A stretch of 42,905 bases of DNA, taken from the NCBI GenBank assembly GCA_943330235.2, contig CALQGY020000019.1:1-42905 (forward strand), read 5' to 3'. Made by a program: the position numbers and the translations under genes. This document shows positions 33,296-42,470 of this stretch, one piece after another. A model generated the notes under the pieces. It saw only the letters and a program-made list of their open reading frames with translations. It was not told where the DNA came from and searched no databases. Within the stretch, counting starts at the first letter, position 1. Each line of letters begins with the position of its first letter. The DNA is from Candidatus Kuenenia stuttgartensis. GTDB lineage: Bacteria > Gemmatimonadota > Gemmatimonadetes > Gemmatimonadales > Gemmatimonadaceae.

Positions 33296-34072
33296 GTGAA
33301 GCTACTGACGCAGGCCCGTGATCTGCAGCGCAGGAAGGCGAGGGAACGACAGGGGTGCTTCGTGGCCGAGGGGGTTCGGTCGGTCGAGGCGCTGCTGGCG
33401 TCGTCTGTGTCGGTGGTAGGGCTCCTGACCACGGACGAACTCACCACGGACCCGCGTGGCGCGGCGCTGTGTGCCGCCGCCGAGGCACGTGGCATTCCGG
33501 TGAAGACGGTCAGCGAGAGCGAGTTCGCGAGTGCGGCGAGCACGGAATCGCCGCAGGGTGTGCTGGCGGTGGCGGAGATTCCCGTCGTTCCGATGCCGGT
33601 ACCGGGCACGGGATCGGCGCGCTATCTGCTGTTGGACGCCATTCAGGACCCCGGGAATGTAGGGACGATCGTGCGGACGGCGGCGGCGCTCGGGGTGACG
33701 GCAACCATCGCCTTGCCGGGAACCGTTGACCTCTGGAACGCCAAGGTCGTCCGTAGCACGATGGGGGCGCTCTTCGTGCACCCCGTGCTGGCAGCAAGTT
33801 GGGAGGAGGTCGTTGCGTTGCTGGACGCGCATGACATTCGCTGCTGGGCGGCGGACACGGAGGGACTCGTGATCGATTCGATGCAGGGCTCCTCTCGGGA
33901 GACGCTGCCGGTGCGGTTGGCACTGGTGGTGAGCAACGAGGGGGCAGGGCTCTCACCGCACGTGGCCGCACGGGCGGACCGCCGGGTTGCCATTGGGATG
34001 GCGCCGGGGGCGGAGTCGCTCAACGTGGCTGTCGCCACCGGCATTCTGCTGCACGCGCTGCGACCGGCCTGA
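33296..34072 (+). CDS. SpoU/TrmH-family RNA 2'-O-methyltransferase
   Basis: The 258-residue protein has an N-terminal substrate-binding domain (KLLTQARDLQRRKARERQGCFVAEGVRSVE) and a C-terminal SPOUT domain. The three SpoU motifs are visible: AIQDPGNVGTIVRTAAALG, LVVSNEGAGLS and IGMAPGAESLNVAVATG. It methylates ribose in rRNA or tRNA using S-adenosylmethionine; the target nucleotide cannot be read from sequence. GTG at 33296 begins at the usual family start (VKLLTQARDLQRRKAR). Another GTG at 33233 would add 21 residues and cannot be excluded. Neither has a strong ribosome site. Prepilin peptidase follows after 36 bp in the same direction. Confidence 0.92.
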   Translation: MKLLTQARDLQRRKARERQGCFVAEGVRSVEALLASSVSVVGLLTTDELTTDPRGAALCAAAEARGIPVKTVSESEFASAASTESPQGVLAVAEIPVVPMPVPGTGSARYLLLDAIQDPGNVGTIVRTAAALGVTATIALPGTVDLWNAKVVRSTMGALFVHPVLAASWEEVVALLDAHDIRCWAADTEGLVIDSMQGSSRETLPVRLALVVSNEGAGLSPHVAARADRRVAIGMAPGAESLNVAVATGILLHALRPA

Positions 34073-34108
34073 CGCCGGCCCCAACGCCTGCAGGACTTCT
34101 TGCGCATC

Positions 34109-34954
34109 ATGCTGCCACTTACCGCTGATTTCCTGGTCATGGTTCTGCTTCCGGTCTTTGTGATCGGCGCGTCCATTGGCTCGTTCCTGAATGTCTGCAT
34201 TTCCCGCTGGCCCGCAGATTTGAGCGTGGTCTCGCCGCGTTCACGGTGCCCGAAGTGCGAGCGCCCGATCGCGTGGCACGAGAATATCCCGATCCTCAGC
34301 TGGCTCCTGCTGCGCGGCAAGTGTCGCGGCTGCCAGTTGCCCATCTCGATGCAGTACCCGGCGGTGGAGTTGCTGGTGGCATTGGGTTGGGTGGCCGCGT
34401 TCATCGCGTACGGCGCCACCTTTGAGGCCCATCGTGTGGCGATCCTGGGCAGCATTCTGTTCGGCATCGCCGTGACCGACGCCAAGCACTATCTCATTCC
34501 GGACGGCTTTACGATTACCGGGCTGATCCTCATGCTCGGCATGTCGATCGCGAACTTCTTTGTGGGCGAGACGTCACTGTTCGCGACACCGTGGGCGGCT
34601 TTGCTGGGCGCCTGTGTCGGCGCTGGCGCCATCACCATCATCGGCTGGCTGGCGGAAGTGGCGATGAAGCGTGAAGCGATGGGGTTTGGCGATACGACCC
34701 TCATGGCTGTGGTCGGTGCGGCACTCGGCCCTGAGCGCGCGCTGCTCACCATCATCGGCGGCGCGTTCGTCGGCGCGGTGTTCTTCCTCGTGTTCGTCGG
34801 GCCGGTCATTTGGTTTCGCAACCGGAAAAGCGGTGCGGAGTTCGAGTTCCCTGAAGTACCCTTCGGGGTGTTCCTTGCGCCGGCTGCGATGCTGGCCTTG
34901 CTTTGGGGAGATCGCCTCATTGGCTGGTATGTGCAACGCGCCTTTCCCACTTGA
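34109..34954 (+). CDS. pilD: Type IV prepilin peptidase / N-methyltransferase (PilD, A24 family)
   Basis: This 281-residue polytopic protein starts with the conserved GASIGSFLNVCISR. The cytoplasmic zinc-type loop follows, with two CxxC pairs (Cys47/Cys50 and Cys72/Cys75). The A24 aspartates are Asp124 in GIAVTDAKHYLIPDG and Asp195 in GFGDTTLM. It cleaves and N-methylates type IV pilins and type II pseudopilins. No pilin or secretion genes are adjacent, so its clients are encoded elsewhere. ATG at 34109 is used; a TTG at 34100 with AGGA four bases upstream is an alternative. Its stop shares one base with the start of the next gene (TGATG). Confidence 0.95.
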   Translation: MLPLTADFLVMVLLPVFVIGASIGSFLNVCISRWPADLSVVSPRSRCPKCERPIAWHENIPILSWLLLRGKCRGCQLPISMQYPAVELLVALGWVAAFIAYGATFEAHRVAILGSILFGIAVTDAKHYLIPDGFTITGLILMLGMSIANFFVGETSLFATPWAALLGACVGAGAITIIGWLAEVAMKREAMGFGDTTLMAVVGAALGPERALLTIIGGAFVGAVFFLVFVGPVIWFRNRKSGAEFEFPEVPFGVFLAPAAMLALLWGDRLIGWYVQRAFPT

Positions 34955-36294
34955 TGTCTACGCTCATGCCGCACGCACTGTCTCTCGTCGCACGCCCCCT
35001 CGCCGCACGACACCGGTCGGTGGCTCTTCTGCTGTTGGGCGCATTGAGTCTTGGCGGCTGCCGCGAGACGCGTCCGAAGGGTGAAGGACCGTACGCCGAG
35101 CTGGTGGCGGATGCCGTGCCGAAGATTGAGCGGGAGTTGGGGTTGACGTTCAAGACGCCGCCCAAGCTTGAGACACGATCGCACGATGCGGTGGCGAAGT
35201 TCGTGATGAAGCAGCTCACGAGCGAGCGCGCCAAGAAGCAGTTGGAGGGACAGCAAAGCGTGTATCGCGTCCTCGGCCTCGCGCCCGACACGCTCGATCT
35301 CGGCGCGCTGCTGCAGCGGCTGCTCGAAGAGCAGATCATTGGCTACTACGATCCCGCGACGAAGGTGCTGTACGTTGCCGAGGGTGCGTCGAAAGCATTG
35401 TTGCCGCAGACGGTCACGCATGAACTCGTGCACGCGTTGCAGGATCAGTACGTGAAGATCGATTCGATCCAAGCGGCCGGTGACGATGCTGACCGTCAGG
35501 GATCGGCGCAGGCGATTCTCGAAGGTCAGGCGCTGTTCACCCAACTGCTGGCCGATCCGAACAGCGGGCCGATGCTCAAGATGCCTGGCGGCTGGGACCG
35601 GATCCGTGATGTGATTCGCGACGGACAGACGGGCATGCCGGTGTTTGCATCGGCGCCGCGCGCGGTGCGCGAAGGCTTGCTCTTTCCATATTTGGGTGGC
35701 GCCGATTTTGTGCGGCGGTTTGTCGAGAAGCGTCCGATCAAGGAGCTGCTCACTGATCTGCCCATCTCGTCGCGACAGATTCTGAACGACGACGCGTACT
35801 TCACCGCCGACAAGTCGCTGCGTAACGTGCCGCTCACGGTCACGTTGCCCGCGCCCTCCGCCGGCACGGTGATCGTCAGCAACACGTTCGGCGAGTTCGA
35901 GACGCGACTGGTGCTGGTGCAGCATCTCAAGGATGAGCAGCTCGCGCGGCGCGGCGCCTCTGGAATTCATGGCGATCGCTATGCGGCCATTCGCCTGCCG
36001 CAGGGGGATGCGGTGGCGTGGGCCAGCGTCTGGGATACGCCGGTTGATGCCGCGGACTTCATGGACCTCCTCGCGGATGCGATTCGACTTCGCTACGAGC
36101 TGGCTAAGTCCAAGGAGCCGCTTGGCGTCACGACGCGCCGCCTGGATGTGCCGGTGGGCAAGCATCATGCCGCGCGCACGGTCACGCTGTCGGTCCAGCA
36201 ACGCGCTGGCCACCCGGTGGTGTTCTTCCTCGATACGCCCGCTGGTGTCAGTACGACGTTGATCGATCCGGCGAAGCTCGTCATTGGGCGCTAA
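34954..36294 (+). CDS. Putative HEXXH zinc metalloprotease lipoprotein
   Basis: The 446-residue protein has a lipoprotein signal (VALLLLGALSLGGC, Cys36). A probable metalloprotease domain follows, with TVTHELVHALQDQY (His156, Glu157, His160) and a downstream glutamate, Glu190 in AQAILEGQALF, placed like the third ligand of gluzincin-type enzymes. The segment IIGYYDPATKVLYVAEG before the motif is typical of a family of uncharacterised secreted bacterial HELVHALQDQ proteins. The C-terminal 200 residues are a mixed alpha/beta region without a recognised motif. It starts within the pilD stop (TGATG), so translation is coupled. DUF445 follows after about 20 bp. Substrate and role are unknown. Confidence 0.85.
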   Translation: MSTLMPHALSLVARPLAARHRSVALLLLGALSLGGCRETRPKGEGPYAELVADAVPKIERELGLTFKTPPKLETRSHDAVAKFVMKQLTSERAKKQLEGQQSVYRVLGLAPDTLDLGALLQRLLEEQIIGYYDPATKVLYVAEGASKALLPQTVTHELVHALQDQYVKIDSIQAAGDDADRQGSAQAILEGQALFTQLLADPNSGPMLKMPGGWDRIRDVIRDGQTGMPVFASAPRAVREGLLFPYLGGADFVRRFVEKRPIKELLTDLPISSRQILNDDAYFTADKSLRNVPLTVTLPAPSAGTVIVSNTFGEFETRLVLVQHLKDEQLARRGASGIHGDRYAAIRLPQGDAVAWASVWDTPVDAADFMDLLADAIRLRYELAKSKEPLGVTTRRLDVPVGKHHAARTVTLSVQQRAGHPVVFFLDTPAGVSTTLIDPAKLVIGR

Positions 36295-36315
36295 GCCCGT
36301 GAGCGCGTGACGGTC

Positions 36316-37602
36316 ATGCCCATCGGTGATGACGTGCCGGCCGCGCTGCGGATTACGCCCGATGACGAACTGAAGCGAATCCGCCTCGTCCGCATGAAGC
36401 GCGTGGCCACGTTGATGCTGGTCGTCGTCGCCATCGTGTTTGTCGTCGCCCGCGCGTACGAGTCGCGGATCCCGTGGCTGGGTTATGTGCGCGCATTCGC
36501 CGAAGCCTCCATGGTTGGTGGTATCGCCGACTGGTTCGCGGTCACGGCCCTATTTCGTCATCCGCTGGGGATCCCCATACCGCACACGGCCATCGTGCCG
36601 TCGCGCAAGGATCGCATTGGCACCGCGCTCGGCAACTTCGTGCAGCGGAACTTCCTCACGCGTGAAGTGGTCGCACGCAAGCTCGCGGCGATGAAGCTGG
36701 GGGAGCGCGCCGCGCTGTGGCTGTCGCAGCCGGAGAACAGTCGCCGCCTTGCGCAGCATGTGGCGCGCGGGATGTCGGGCGCCGCCGGCGTGATGCGCGA
36801 CGAAGACGTGCAGGAGTTAGTCGATCGCGGGGTCGTCTCGCGATTGCGAACGCTGCAGGTGGCGCCACTGCTGGCCAAGGTGTTCGGGCTACTCACGGCC
36901 GGCGGACGTCATCAGGCGCTGCTGGATGACGCCCTGCGACTCGCGGCGCGGTTCCTCGACGAGAACGACGGCGTGATTCGCGAGCGCATCAAGGCGGAGA
37001 GCCCGTGGTGGGTGCCCGGCGCCGTGGAGAGTCGCCTTGGCGACAAGATCGTCAGCGGCGTCGAGAAGACGTTGGTGGCCGTCGCCGCCGATCCGAATCA
37101 TCCGCTCCGTCATCGCTACGACGATGCGGTGGATCGCTTTGTTCTGTCGCTGCGCGAAAACCCCGAGGTGATCGCGAAGGCCGAGCAGATGAAGCTTGAC
37201 CTGCTCGCGCATCCGTCGGTGAATGAGTTTTCCCGCAGCGTGTGGGATGACGTGAAGGCGCGACTGGCGAACTACGCGGAGCGCGCGGCGGATGACGTCG
37301 CGACCGAGCCCGATCAGGTGGAGCGGTGGCTCACGGGGCTTGGCCAGAAAGTGCTGGCCGACCCGGAGCTCTCAGCGAAAGTCGATGGCTGGGTCGTGGA
37401 CCTTGTGACCTACGCCGTCGAGCAGGCCCGCGAGGAAGTTGCCACGCTGATCGCCACGACGGTTGCCGCGTGGGACGCGAATGCGACGTCACGCAAGATT
37501 GAACTGCAAATCGGGCGCGATCTGCAGTTCATCCGGATTAACGGCACCATCGTGGGCGGGCTGGTCGGCGTGTTGCTCTACGTGATCGGCCGGTACGTCT
37601 AG
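36316..37602 (+). CDS. DUF445 family membrane protein
   Basis: At 428 residues it shows the DUF445 hallmarks: an N-terminal membrane helix (LMLVVVAIVFVVA), then GYVRAFAEASMVGGIADWFAVTALFRHPLGIPIPHTAIVP, and a C-terminal helix preceded by LQFIRINGTIVGGLVGVLLYVIG. The long middle region is helical and probably extra-membrane. The function of this family is not established; some members are linked to envelope integrity. ATG at 36316 has GTGAG 12 nt upstream; GTG at 36307 is an alternative. Its TAG stop is part of the first unit of a 13-bp tandem repeat shared with the 3' end of the convergent lon gene. Confidence 0.9.
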   Translation: MPIGDDVPAALRITPDDELKRIRLVRMKRVATLMLVVVAIVFVVARAYESRIPWLGYVRAFAEASMVGGIADWFAVTALFRHPLGIPIPHTAIVPSRKDRIGTALGNFVQRNFLTREVVARKLAAMKLGERAALWLSQPENSRRLAQHVARGMSGAAGVMRDEDVQELVDRGVVSRLRTLQVAPLLAKVFGLLTAGGRHQALLDDALRLAARFLDENDGVIRERIKAESPWWVPGAVESRLGDKIVSGVEKTLVAVAADPNHPLRHRYDDAVDRFVLSLRENPEVIAKAEQMKLDLLAHPSVNEFSRSVWDDVKARLANYAERAADDVATEPDQVERWLTGLGQKVLADPELSAKVDGWVVDLVTYAVEQAREEVATLIATTVAAWDANATSRKIELQIGRDLQFIRINGTIVGGLVGVLLYVIGRYV

Positions 37603-37651
37603 CGACTGCGTCTAGCGCGTGCGTCTGGCGACTGCGTCTGGCGACTGCGTC
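37600..37651. repeat. Four tandem 13-bp repeats at the DUF445/lon junction
   Basis: Four units of consensus TRGCGACTGCGTC start at the T of the DUF445 stop codon. Units 3 and 4 are identical; unit 2 has CG for AC in the middle. Read on the other strand, three of the four units encode the last residues of Lon ([12 protein letters not shown]). The array therefore supplies the stop of one gene and the tail of the other. Confidence 0.9.
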
Positions 37652-40086
37652 GCCCGCGTCCCCGCGGGCAGATCCGCGGCGTCCTCGACGACATGCACGA
37701 GATCCGCATGTTTCGCGTCTGGCAGCGGCAGCAGCGCGAGATGGAACACTTCGTCCATGGTGGCCGCGAAGGTGAACGCCATCTTGTCCCGCACTTCCTG
37801 CGGCACGTCGCGAACATCCTTCTCGTTGGCCTTCGGGATAATCACTTCGCGGAGGCCGGCACGATAGGCGGCGAGCACCTTCTCCTTCACGCCGCCGATT
37901 TCGAGCACCTTCCCACGCAGCGTGACCTCGCCGGTCAACGCGAGATCGCGACGCACCGGGCGACGCGACAGCGCGCTGGCGAGGGCCAGGGTGACCGCAA
38001 TACCAGCGGAGGGACCATCCTTCGGGATGGAGCCGGCTGGGAAGTGCAGGTGCAGGTCGGCCTCACGGAACTCGCCGTCGTCAATGCCCAGGGGCACCGC
38101 GCGCGAGCGCACGAAGGAGAACGCCGCCTCGACGGATTCGCGCATGACGTCGCCCAGTTGGCCGGTGACGGTGAGCTTCCCCGTGCCCGGCATACGGAGC
38201 GCTTCGATGGTGAGGAGATCGCCGCCGGTGCTCGTCCACGCGAGTCCGGTAACGGCGCCGATTTCCGGTTCCTGCTCGGCGTCTTCCATGGTGAAGCGCG
38301 GCGCGCCGAGAATTTCTTCCACGCGTTCGGCGGAAATATCCCACGACGAGTTGTCACCGTCGGCTTTGGCGCGCGCGCGCTTGCGGAGCAACGACGCGAT
38401 CGATCGCTCGAAGGTGCGCAGTCCCGCCTCGCGCGAATACCGACTGGTGATGAAGCCCAGCACGGACTCACCGATCTGGAGGTCGTCGACCGTCAATCCA
38501 TGATCGGCCAGCAGGCGCGGCATGAGATAGCGCTGCGCGATCTCGACTTTCTCCTCGATGGTGTAGCCGGCGATGCGAATCACTTCGAGTCGATCACGCA
38601 ACGGTCCGGGGATGTCGAAGAGGCTATTCGCCGTGCAGATGAACAGCACGCTGGAGAGATCAAACGGCAGGTTGAGATAGTGATCGACGAAGCTGGTATT
38701 CTGCGACGGATCGAGCACCTCAAGCATCGCGGCGGTGGGGTCACCGGAATTGCCCCCGTTGGACATCTTGTCGATTTCATCGATCATGATGACGGGATCC
38801 TTCACGGCAACGCGGCGCAGCGCCTGCAGCAGCAAGCCTGGCATCGCACCAACATACGTGCGGCGATGACCACGGATTTCCGCTTCGTCGCGGACGCCGC
38901 CCACGGAGATGCGATAGAACTCGCGACCGATGGCTTTCGCGATGGCCTCACCCAGCGACGTCTTACCGGTGCCCGGTGGTCCGACAAAGCAGAGGATGGG
39001 CCCCGATGGATCGCCGCCGCGCAGCTTCCGCACGGCCAGGTACTCGATGATCCGCTCCTTCGCCTCATCGAGCCCGTAGTGGCGATCGCCCAAGGCCTCT
39101 TCCACGCGCGACAGCGTGATCTCCTGATCGTCCGCGGTCCGCGCATTCCAGGGTAGCGCGAGCAGCCAATCGAGATACGTGCGCAGGACCTGGTACTCGC
39201 TGGACGCCGGCGACAGCATACGCAGGCGTTCAGTCTCACGACGCGCTTCCTGCACCACCTTCTCGGGCAGGTTCCCTTCCTCGATGCGACGAAGCAGATC
39301 GACCGCTTCCTTCTCGTTCGGATCGGTTTCGCCCAATTCGGATTGGATGGCACGCAGCTGTTGGCGCAGATAGAACTCGCGCTGGTGCTGCTCAATCTTG
39401 ATTTCCGTTTGCTTCTTGACGTCGTCCATCACGCGGGCGCGTGCCACTTCGCGCTCGAGGCGCGACAGGATGAAGCGGATGCGCTGCCCGATGTCGAGGC
39501 GCTGCAGGACTTCTTCCTTGTCCGCGATGCGCAGATTCATGTTCGTGGCCGCGAGGTCGGCAAACCGCCCCGGATCGGACACATTCATCTTCAGAATCTG
39601 TGGTACCTCGCTGGGGATGCGATCCACCAGCTCCGCCAGCGTCTCGGCGGCCGTCACGGTGCGAGCCACCAACTCATCGAGTTCGTCGACGTCGGCGGGG
39701 GTTTCCTTGGCGCCCTGTACCTGCGCGATCGCGAACGGCGATACCTGGTCGATGGCGTCGATGGTGATGCGACGCAATCCCTGCAGCGTGATCTGAATGG
39801 TCTCGCCGGGGAGATTGATGCGCTCATGCACTCGTGCCGCGACTCCGACGCGCCCCACAAACTTGTGCGGGTCGATGGCGTCGTCGCCCTCACCCGCCGC
39901 CACCACCAGTGCCACGACCAGTCCCGACTCTTCGTGCGCGCGGAGCATCGCGAGATTTTCGGGCGCGCCCATCTGCACCGCGATCGTGCCGAGCGGAAAT
40001 ACGATCGTCGACCGCAGCGCCATCAGGGGCAGGGTCGGCGGCAACTCGGCGCGAAGGATTTCTTCCTTTCGCTGACCGCGAGGCAT
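37612..40086 (-). CDS. lon: ATP-dependent protease La (Lon)
   Basis: The 824-residue Lon has the usual three parts. The N-terminal substrate domain (about 15-210) includes [15 protein letters not shown]. The AAA+ module has Walker A GPPGTGKT (369-376) and Walker B VIMIDEID. The C-terminal protease domain has catalytic Ser693 in PKDGPSAG and Lys736 in GGVKEKV, 43 residues apart as in E. coli Lon. It degrades misfolded and short-lived regulatory proteins in the cytoplasm. ATG at 40086 is chosen since the open frame upstream to 40329 encodes a Ser/Arg/Pro-rich stretch with no Lon similarity. The extreme C-terminus is encoded by a tandem repeat and is probably free to vary. Together with DnaK, HtrA and the rhomboid it makes the window rich in protein quality control. 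Confidence 0.97.
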   Translation of the reverse strand: MPRGQRKEEILRAELPPTLPLMALRSTIVFPLGTIAVQMGAPENLAMLRAHEESGLVVALVVAAGEGDDAIDPHKFVGRVGVAARVHERINLPGETIQITLQGLRRITIDAIDQVSPFAIAQVQGAKETPADVDELDELVARTVTAAETLAELVDRIPSEVPQILKMNVSDPGRFADLAATNMNLRIADKEEVLQRLDIGQRIRFILSRLEREVARARVMDDVKKQTEIKIEQHQREFYLRQQLRAIQSELGETDPNEKEAVDLLRRIEEGNLPEKVVQEARRETERLRMLSPASSEYQVLRTYLDWLLALPWNARTADDQEITLSRVEEALGDRHYGLDEAKERIIEYLAVRKLRGGDPSGPILCFVGPPGTGKTSLGEAIAKAIGREFYRISVGGVRDEAEIRGHRRTYVGAMPGLLLQALRRVAVKDPVIMIDEIDKMSNGGNSGDPTAAMLEVLDPSQNTSFVDHYLNLPFDLSSVLFICTANSLFDIPGPLRDRLEVIRIAGYTIEEKVEIAQRYLMPRLLADHGLTVDDLQIGESVLGFITSRYSREAGLRTFERSIASLLRKRARAKADGDNSSWDISAERVEEILGAPRFTMEDAEQEPEIGAVTGLAWTSTGGDLLTIEALRMPGTGKLTVTGQLGDVMRESVEAAFSFVRSRAVPLGIDDGEFREADLHLHFPAGSIPKDGPSAGIAVTLALASALSRRPVRRDLALTGEVTLRGKVLEIGGVKEKVLAAYRAGLREVIIPKANEKDVRDVPQEVRDKMAFTFAATMDEVFHLALLPLPDAKHADLVHVVEDAADLPAGTRATQSPDAVARRTR

Positions 40087-40185
40087 CGAGATCGCCGGGA
40101 ATCGTGAATTCGCTGACGGCACAGGCAGGTACGGAAGGGGGAGGCGGAAGCGACTGCGCAAGGATAAAGAGGACCGACGCAAACT

Positions 40186-40195
40186 GAACGCGTTC
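40186..40195. other. 10-bp palindrome in the lon/ffh divergent region
   Basis: GAACGCGTTC lies 100 bp upstream of the lon ATG within the 272-bp gap 40087-40358. It is a possible operator of unknown type. It is not a good LexA box, because the GAAC/GTTC halves are only 2 nt apart. On the ffh side, TTGTAC (40321-40326) and TAGCCT (40344-40349) with a 17-nt spacer form a weak promoter that would give a nearly leaderless ffh mRNA. Confidence 0.25.
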
Positions 40196-40358
40196 GCCCC
40201 TCTGAAGTTTCTTCGGGGAAGCGGGCTTTCGTCACCCCCCCACCCCAATCCAGATAGCGAGCCCAACCGGTCAGTGCAGATTGCCAGCGGCCGTGCGTTG
40301 CAGGGATTGGGTGAGTCCGGTTGTACCAACCCGCGGCGGTCGTTAGCCTTGAAGCACT

Positions 40359-41732
40359 ATGTTCGACGAGCTATCAGATAAACTCGGTAACGTCTTCGCC
40401 AAGCTCCGCGGGCGAGGCGTTCTGACCGAGGCAGATATCAAGGATGGACTGCGCGAGGTCCGCCGCGTCCTCCTTGAAGCCGATGTCAATTTCTCTCTCA
40501 CCCGCGAGTTCCTTGAGCGGGTGGAGAAGAAGGCTGTTGGCGTCCTTCAGGTGAAATCGATCCAACCGGCGCAGCAGCTGGTCAAGATCGTTCACGATGA
40601 ACTGACGTCGATGCTCGGCGAGCGCCGCGAGGGGCTCAAGATCAGCACCGTGCCGCCCACCATCGTCATGATGGTCGGTCTGCAGGGCTCCGGTAAGACG
40701 ACAACCGCCGGTAAGCTGGCCCGCCGGCTCATGGCCGAAGGGAAGACCACGCGGCTGGTGGCGGCCGACGTGTACCGACCTGCGGCCATCGACCAGCTCG
40801 AGACGCTGGGCAAGACGCTCAACGTGCCGGTGTACGCCGATCGCACCACGACGGACGTGGTGAAAATTGCCAAGGCGGGCATTGAGCAGGGCATGCGGGC
40901 GCGCGAGCGCGTCGTGATCGTCGACACGGCGGGTCGATTGCAGATCGACACTGACATGATGGACGAGCTCAAGCGGCTCAAGGCGGCCATCAAGCCGGAC
41001 GAAATCCTGCTCGTGGCCGACGGTATGACCGGTCAGGATGCGGTGAAGATCGCGCAGGGGTTCAACGAGGCGCTGAACGTCACCGGTGTCATCCTGACCA
41101 AGCTCGATGGCGATGCGCGCGGTGGTGCGGCGCTCTCCATCTACGGCGTGCTCAAGAAGCCGATCAAGTACATCGGTGTCGGTGAGAAGCTCGACGCGCT
41201 GGAGGAGTTCCACCCCGAGCGCATGGCGGGGCGCATTCTCCAGATGGGCGACATCGTATCGCTCGTGGAGAAGGCGCAGGAATCGTTCGATGCGGTCGAG
41301 GCCAAGAAGCTCGAGAAGAAGGTCCGCAAGGAAGGCATGGACCTGGAAGACTTCCTCTCGGCCATGCGGCAGATGGAGAAGCTGGGCCCCATGGAGAATC
41401 TGCTGAAGATGCTCCCGGGCGTGAACAGCAAGATGCTCAAAGACGTGAAGATGGACCCGAAGCGCATGAAGCACATTGAGGCCATCGTGCTCTCCATGAC
41501 GCCGGCCGAGCGCAAGAAGCCGGAGTTGCTGAACGGATCGCGCCGGGCGCGCATCTCGAAGGGCTGCGGACGACCGGTGAGCGAGATCAACCGGTTGCTC
41601 GAGCAGTTCCGCGAGATGCAGAAGATGATGAAGAAATTCGGTGGTGGCGGCGGTGCCGGCGGCGGTAAGGGCGGTGGCATGCCCCGCATGCCGTTCGGCG
41701 GCGGTGGCGGTGGCATGTTCGGGATGCGGTAA
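40359..41732 (+). CDS. ffh: Signal recognition particle protein Ffh (SRP54)
   Basis: The 457-residue GTPase has the N domain (1-95), the G domain with P-loop GLQGSGKTTT (107-116), DVYRPAAIDQL, VDTAGRLQID and TKLDGDARGG, and a Met-rich M domain (about 300-435) with GSRRARISKGCGRPVSEINRLL for 4.5S RNA binding. It brings nascent membrane proteins to FtsY and the Sec translocon. The last 30 residues are an unusually Gly/Met-rich tail (repeats of GGGG and GMPRMP). The XRE-cupin gene follows after 18 bp and may be cotranscribed. Confidence 0.98.
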   Translation: MFDELSDKLGNVFAKLRGRGVLTEADIKDGLREVRRVLLEADVNFSLTREFLERVEKKAVGVLQVKSIQPAQQLVKIVHDELTSMLGERREGLKISTVPPTIVMMVGLQGSGKTTTAGKLARRLMAEGKTTRLVAADVYRPAAIDQLETLGKTLNVPVYADRTTTDVVKIAKAGIEQGMRARERVVIVDTAGRLQIDTDMMDELKRLKAAIKPDEILLVADGMTGQDAVKIAQGFNEALNVTGVILTKLDGDARGGAALSIYGVLKKPIKYIGVGEKLDALEEFHPERMAGRILQMGDIVSLVEKAQESFDAVEAKKLEKKVRKEGMDLEDFLSAMRQMEKLGPMENLLKMLPGVNSKMLKDVKMDPKRMKHIEAIVLSMTPAERKKPELLNGSRRARISKGCGRPVSEINRLLEQFREMQKMMKKFGGGGGAGGGKGGGMPRMPFGGGGGGMFGMR

Positions 41733-41750
41733 CCCGGCCCCTCGAACCCC

Positions 41751-42437
41751 GTGTCCACGATCCGTCAGCAGGAGCAGGAAGCGGCGCGCGTCATGGCGAG
41801 CCTGTCACCGGAAATGCTCGGTGATCGGTTGCGCCGAGCGCGAACGCGTCAGGGGCGATCGATTCGGGATTTGGCCGAAGCGGCGGGCCTCTCAAAATCC
41901 TCGATCGTGCGGCTGGAGCAGGGGGGCGGCACCTACGCGATGACCATCGTGAAGGTGTGCGCGGCCCTCGGATTGCACGTCGCGCGCCTGCGCGATCCCG
42001 AGGGGGCCAACGACGATCGCTTGGCGGTCCATCGCCTAGGGGATGATCGCTGGTACGACCTCGTAGACTTTGGGGCCGGCGCGTTGGGTGGCGCGGAACG
42101 ACCGCTTACCCCCGACGAGCGCGCGGCGTTTGCCGCTCAAGGTGTTGTGGCGCCCATCGTCGTGCTGGCCTCGCGACTGCGCGACGGGCAGCTGCTGTCG
42201 AACATCATGGAGGTCTACGCGAGTAGCGTGACCCGCCAGCATCCCGGTGAGGAATTCGTCTACGTCCTCGACGGCACCGCGATGATCACGGTGGGAGCCA
42301 CCGCCACGACGCTGGAGACGGGCGAGAGCATGGTGTTCCGGAGTGCGGAGCCGCACACGTACGCACCGGCCGACGGATCTCGGCTGCCGGTGCGGCTCCT
42401 GATGGTGCGTTTCGACGAACGGGTGCAGGCGCCCTAG
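41751..42437 (+). CDS. XRE-family transcriptional regulator with C-terminal cupin domain
   Basis: The 228-residue protein has an N-terminal helix-turn-helix of the Cro/XRE type (about 22-78, with RLRRARTRQGRSIRDLAEAAGLSKSSIVRLEQG). A C-terminal cupin_2 domain follows (about 150-222), with RQHPGEEFVYVLDGTAMITVG and LETGESMVFRSAEPHTY containing the metal-binding His and Glu pattern. Such proteins repress or activate nearby metabolic genes in response to a small ligand; the ligand and targets are unknown here. It starts with GTG at 41751, 18 bp after ffh, and converges with the last gene in the window. Confidence 0.9.
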   Translation: MSTIRQQEQEAARVMASLSPEMLGDRLRRARTRQGRSIRDLAEAAGLSKSSIVRLEQGGGTYAMTIVKVCAALGLHVARLRDPEGANDDRLAVHRLGDDRWYDLVDFGAGALGGAERPLTPDERAAFAAQGVVAPIVVLASRLRDGQLLSNIMEVYASSVTRQHPGEEFVYVLDGTAMITVGATATTLETGESMVFRSAEPHTYAPADGSRLPVRLLMVRFDERVQAP

Positions 42438-42470
42438 CGGCAATGCTGGGCGCCGCGGGTCCGCGTCCGC

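Noticed and set aside
40186-40195. LexA box upstream of lon
   Set aside because: The GAAC/GTTC halves are separated by 2 nt instead of the 4 nt of the Gram-positive type box, and no other SOS gene is nearby.
40087-40329. N-terminal extension of Lon by 81 residues
   Set aside because: Low-complexity Ser/Arg/Pro sequence without Lon similarity, lying in the divergent promoter region with ffh.
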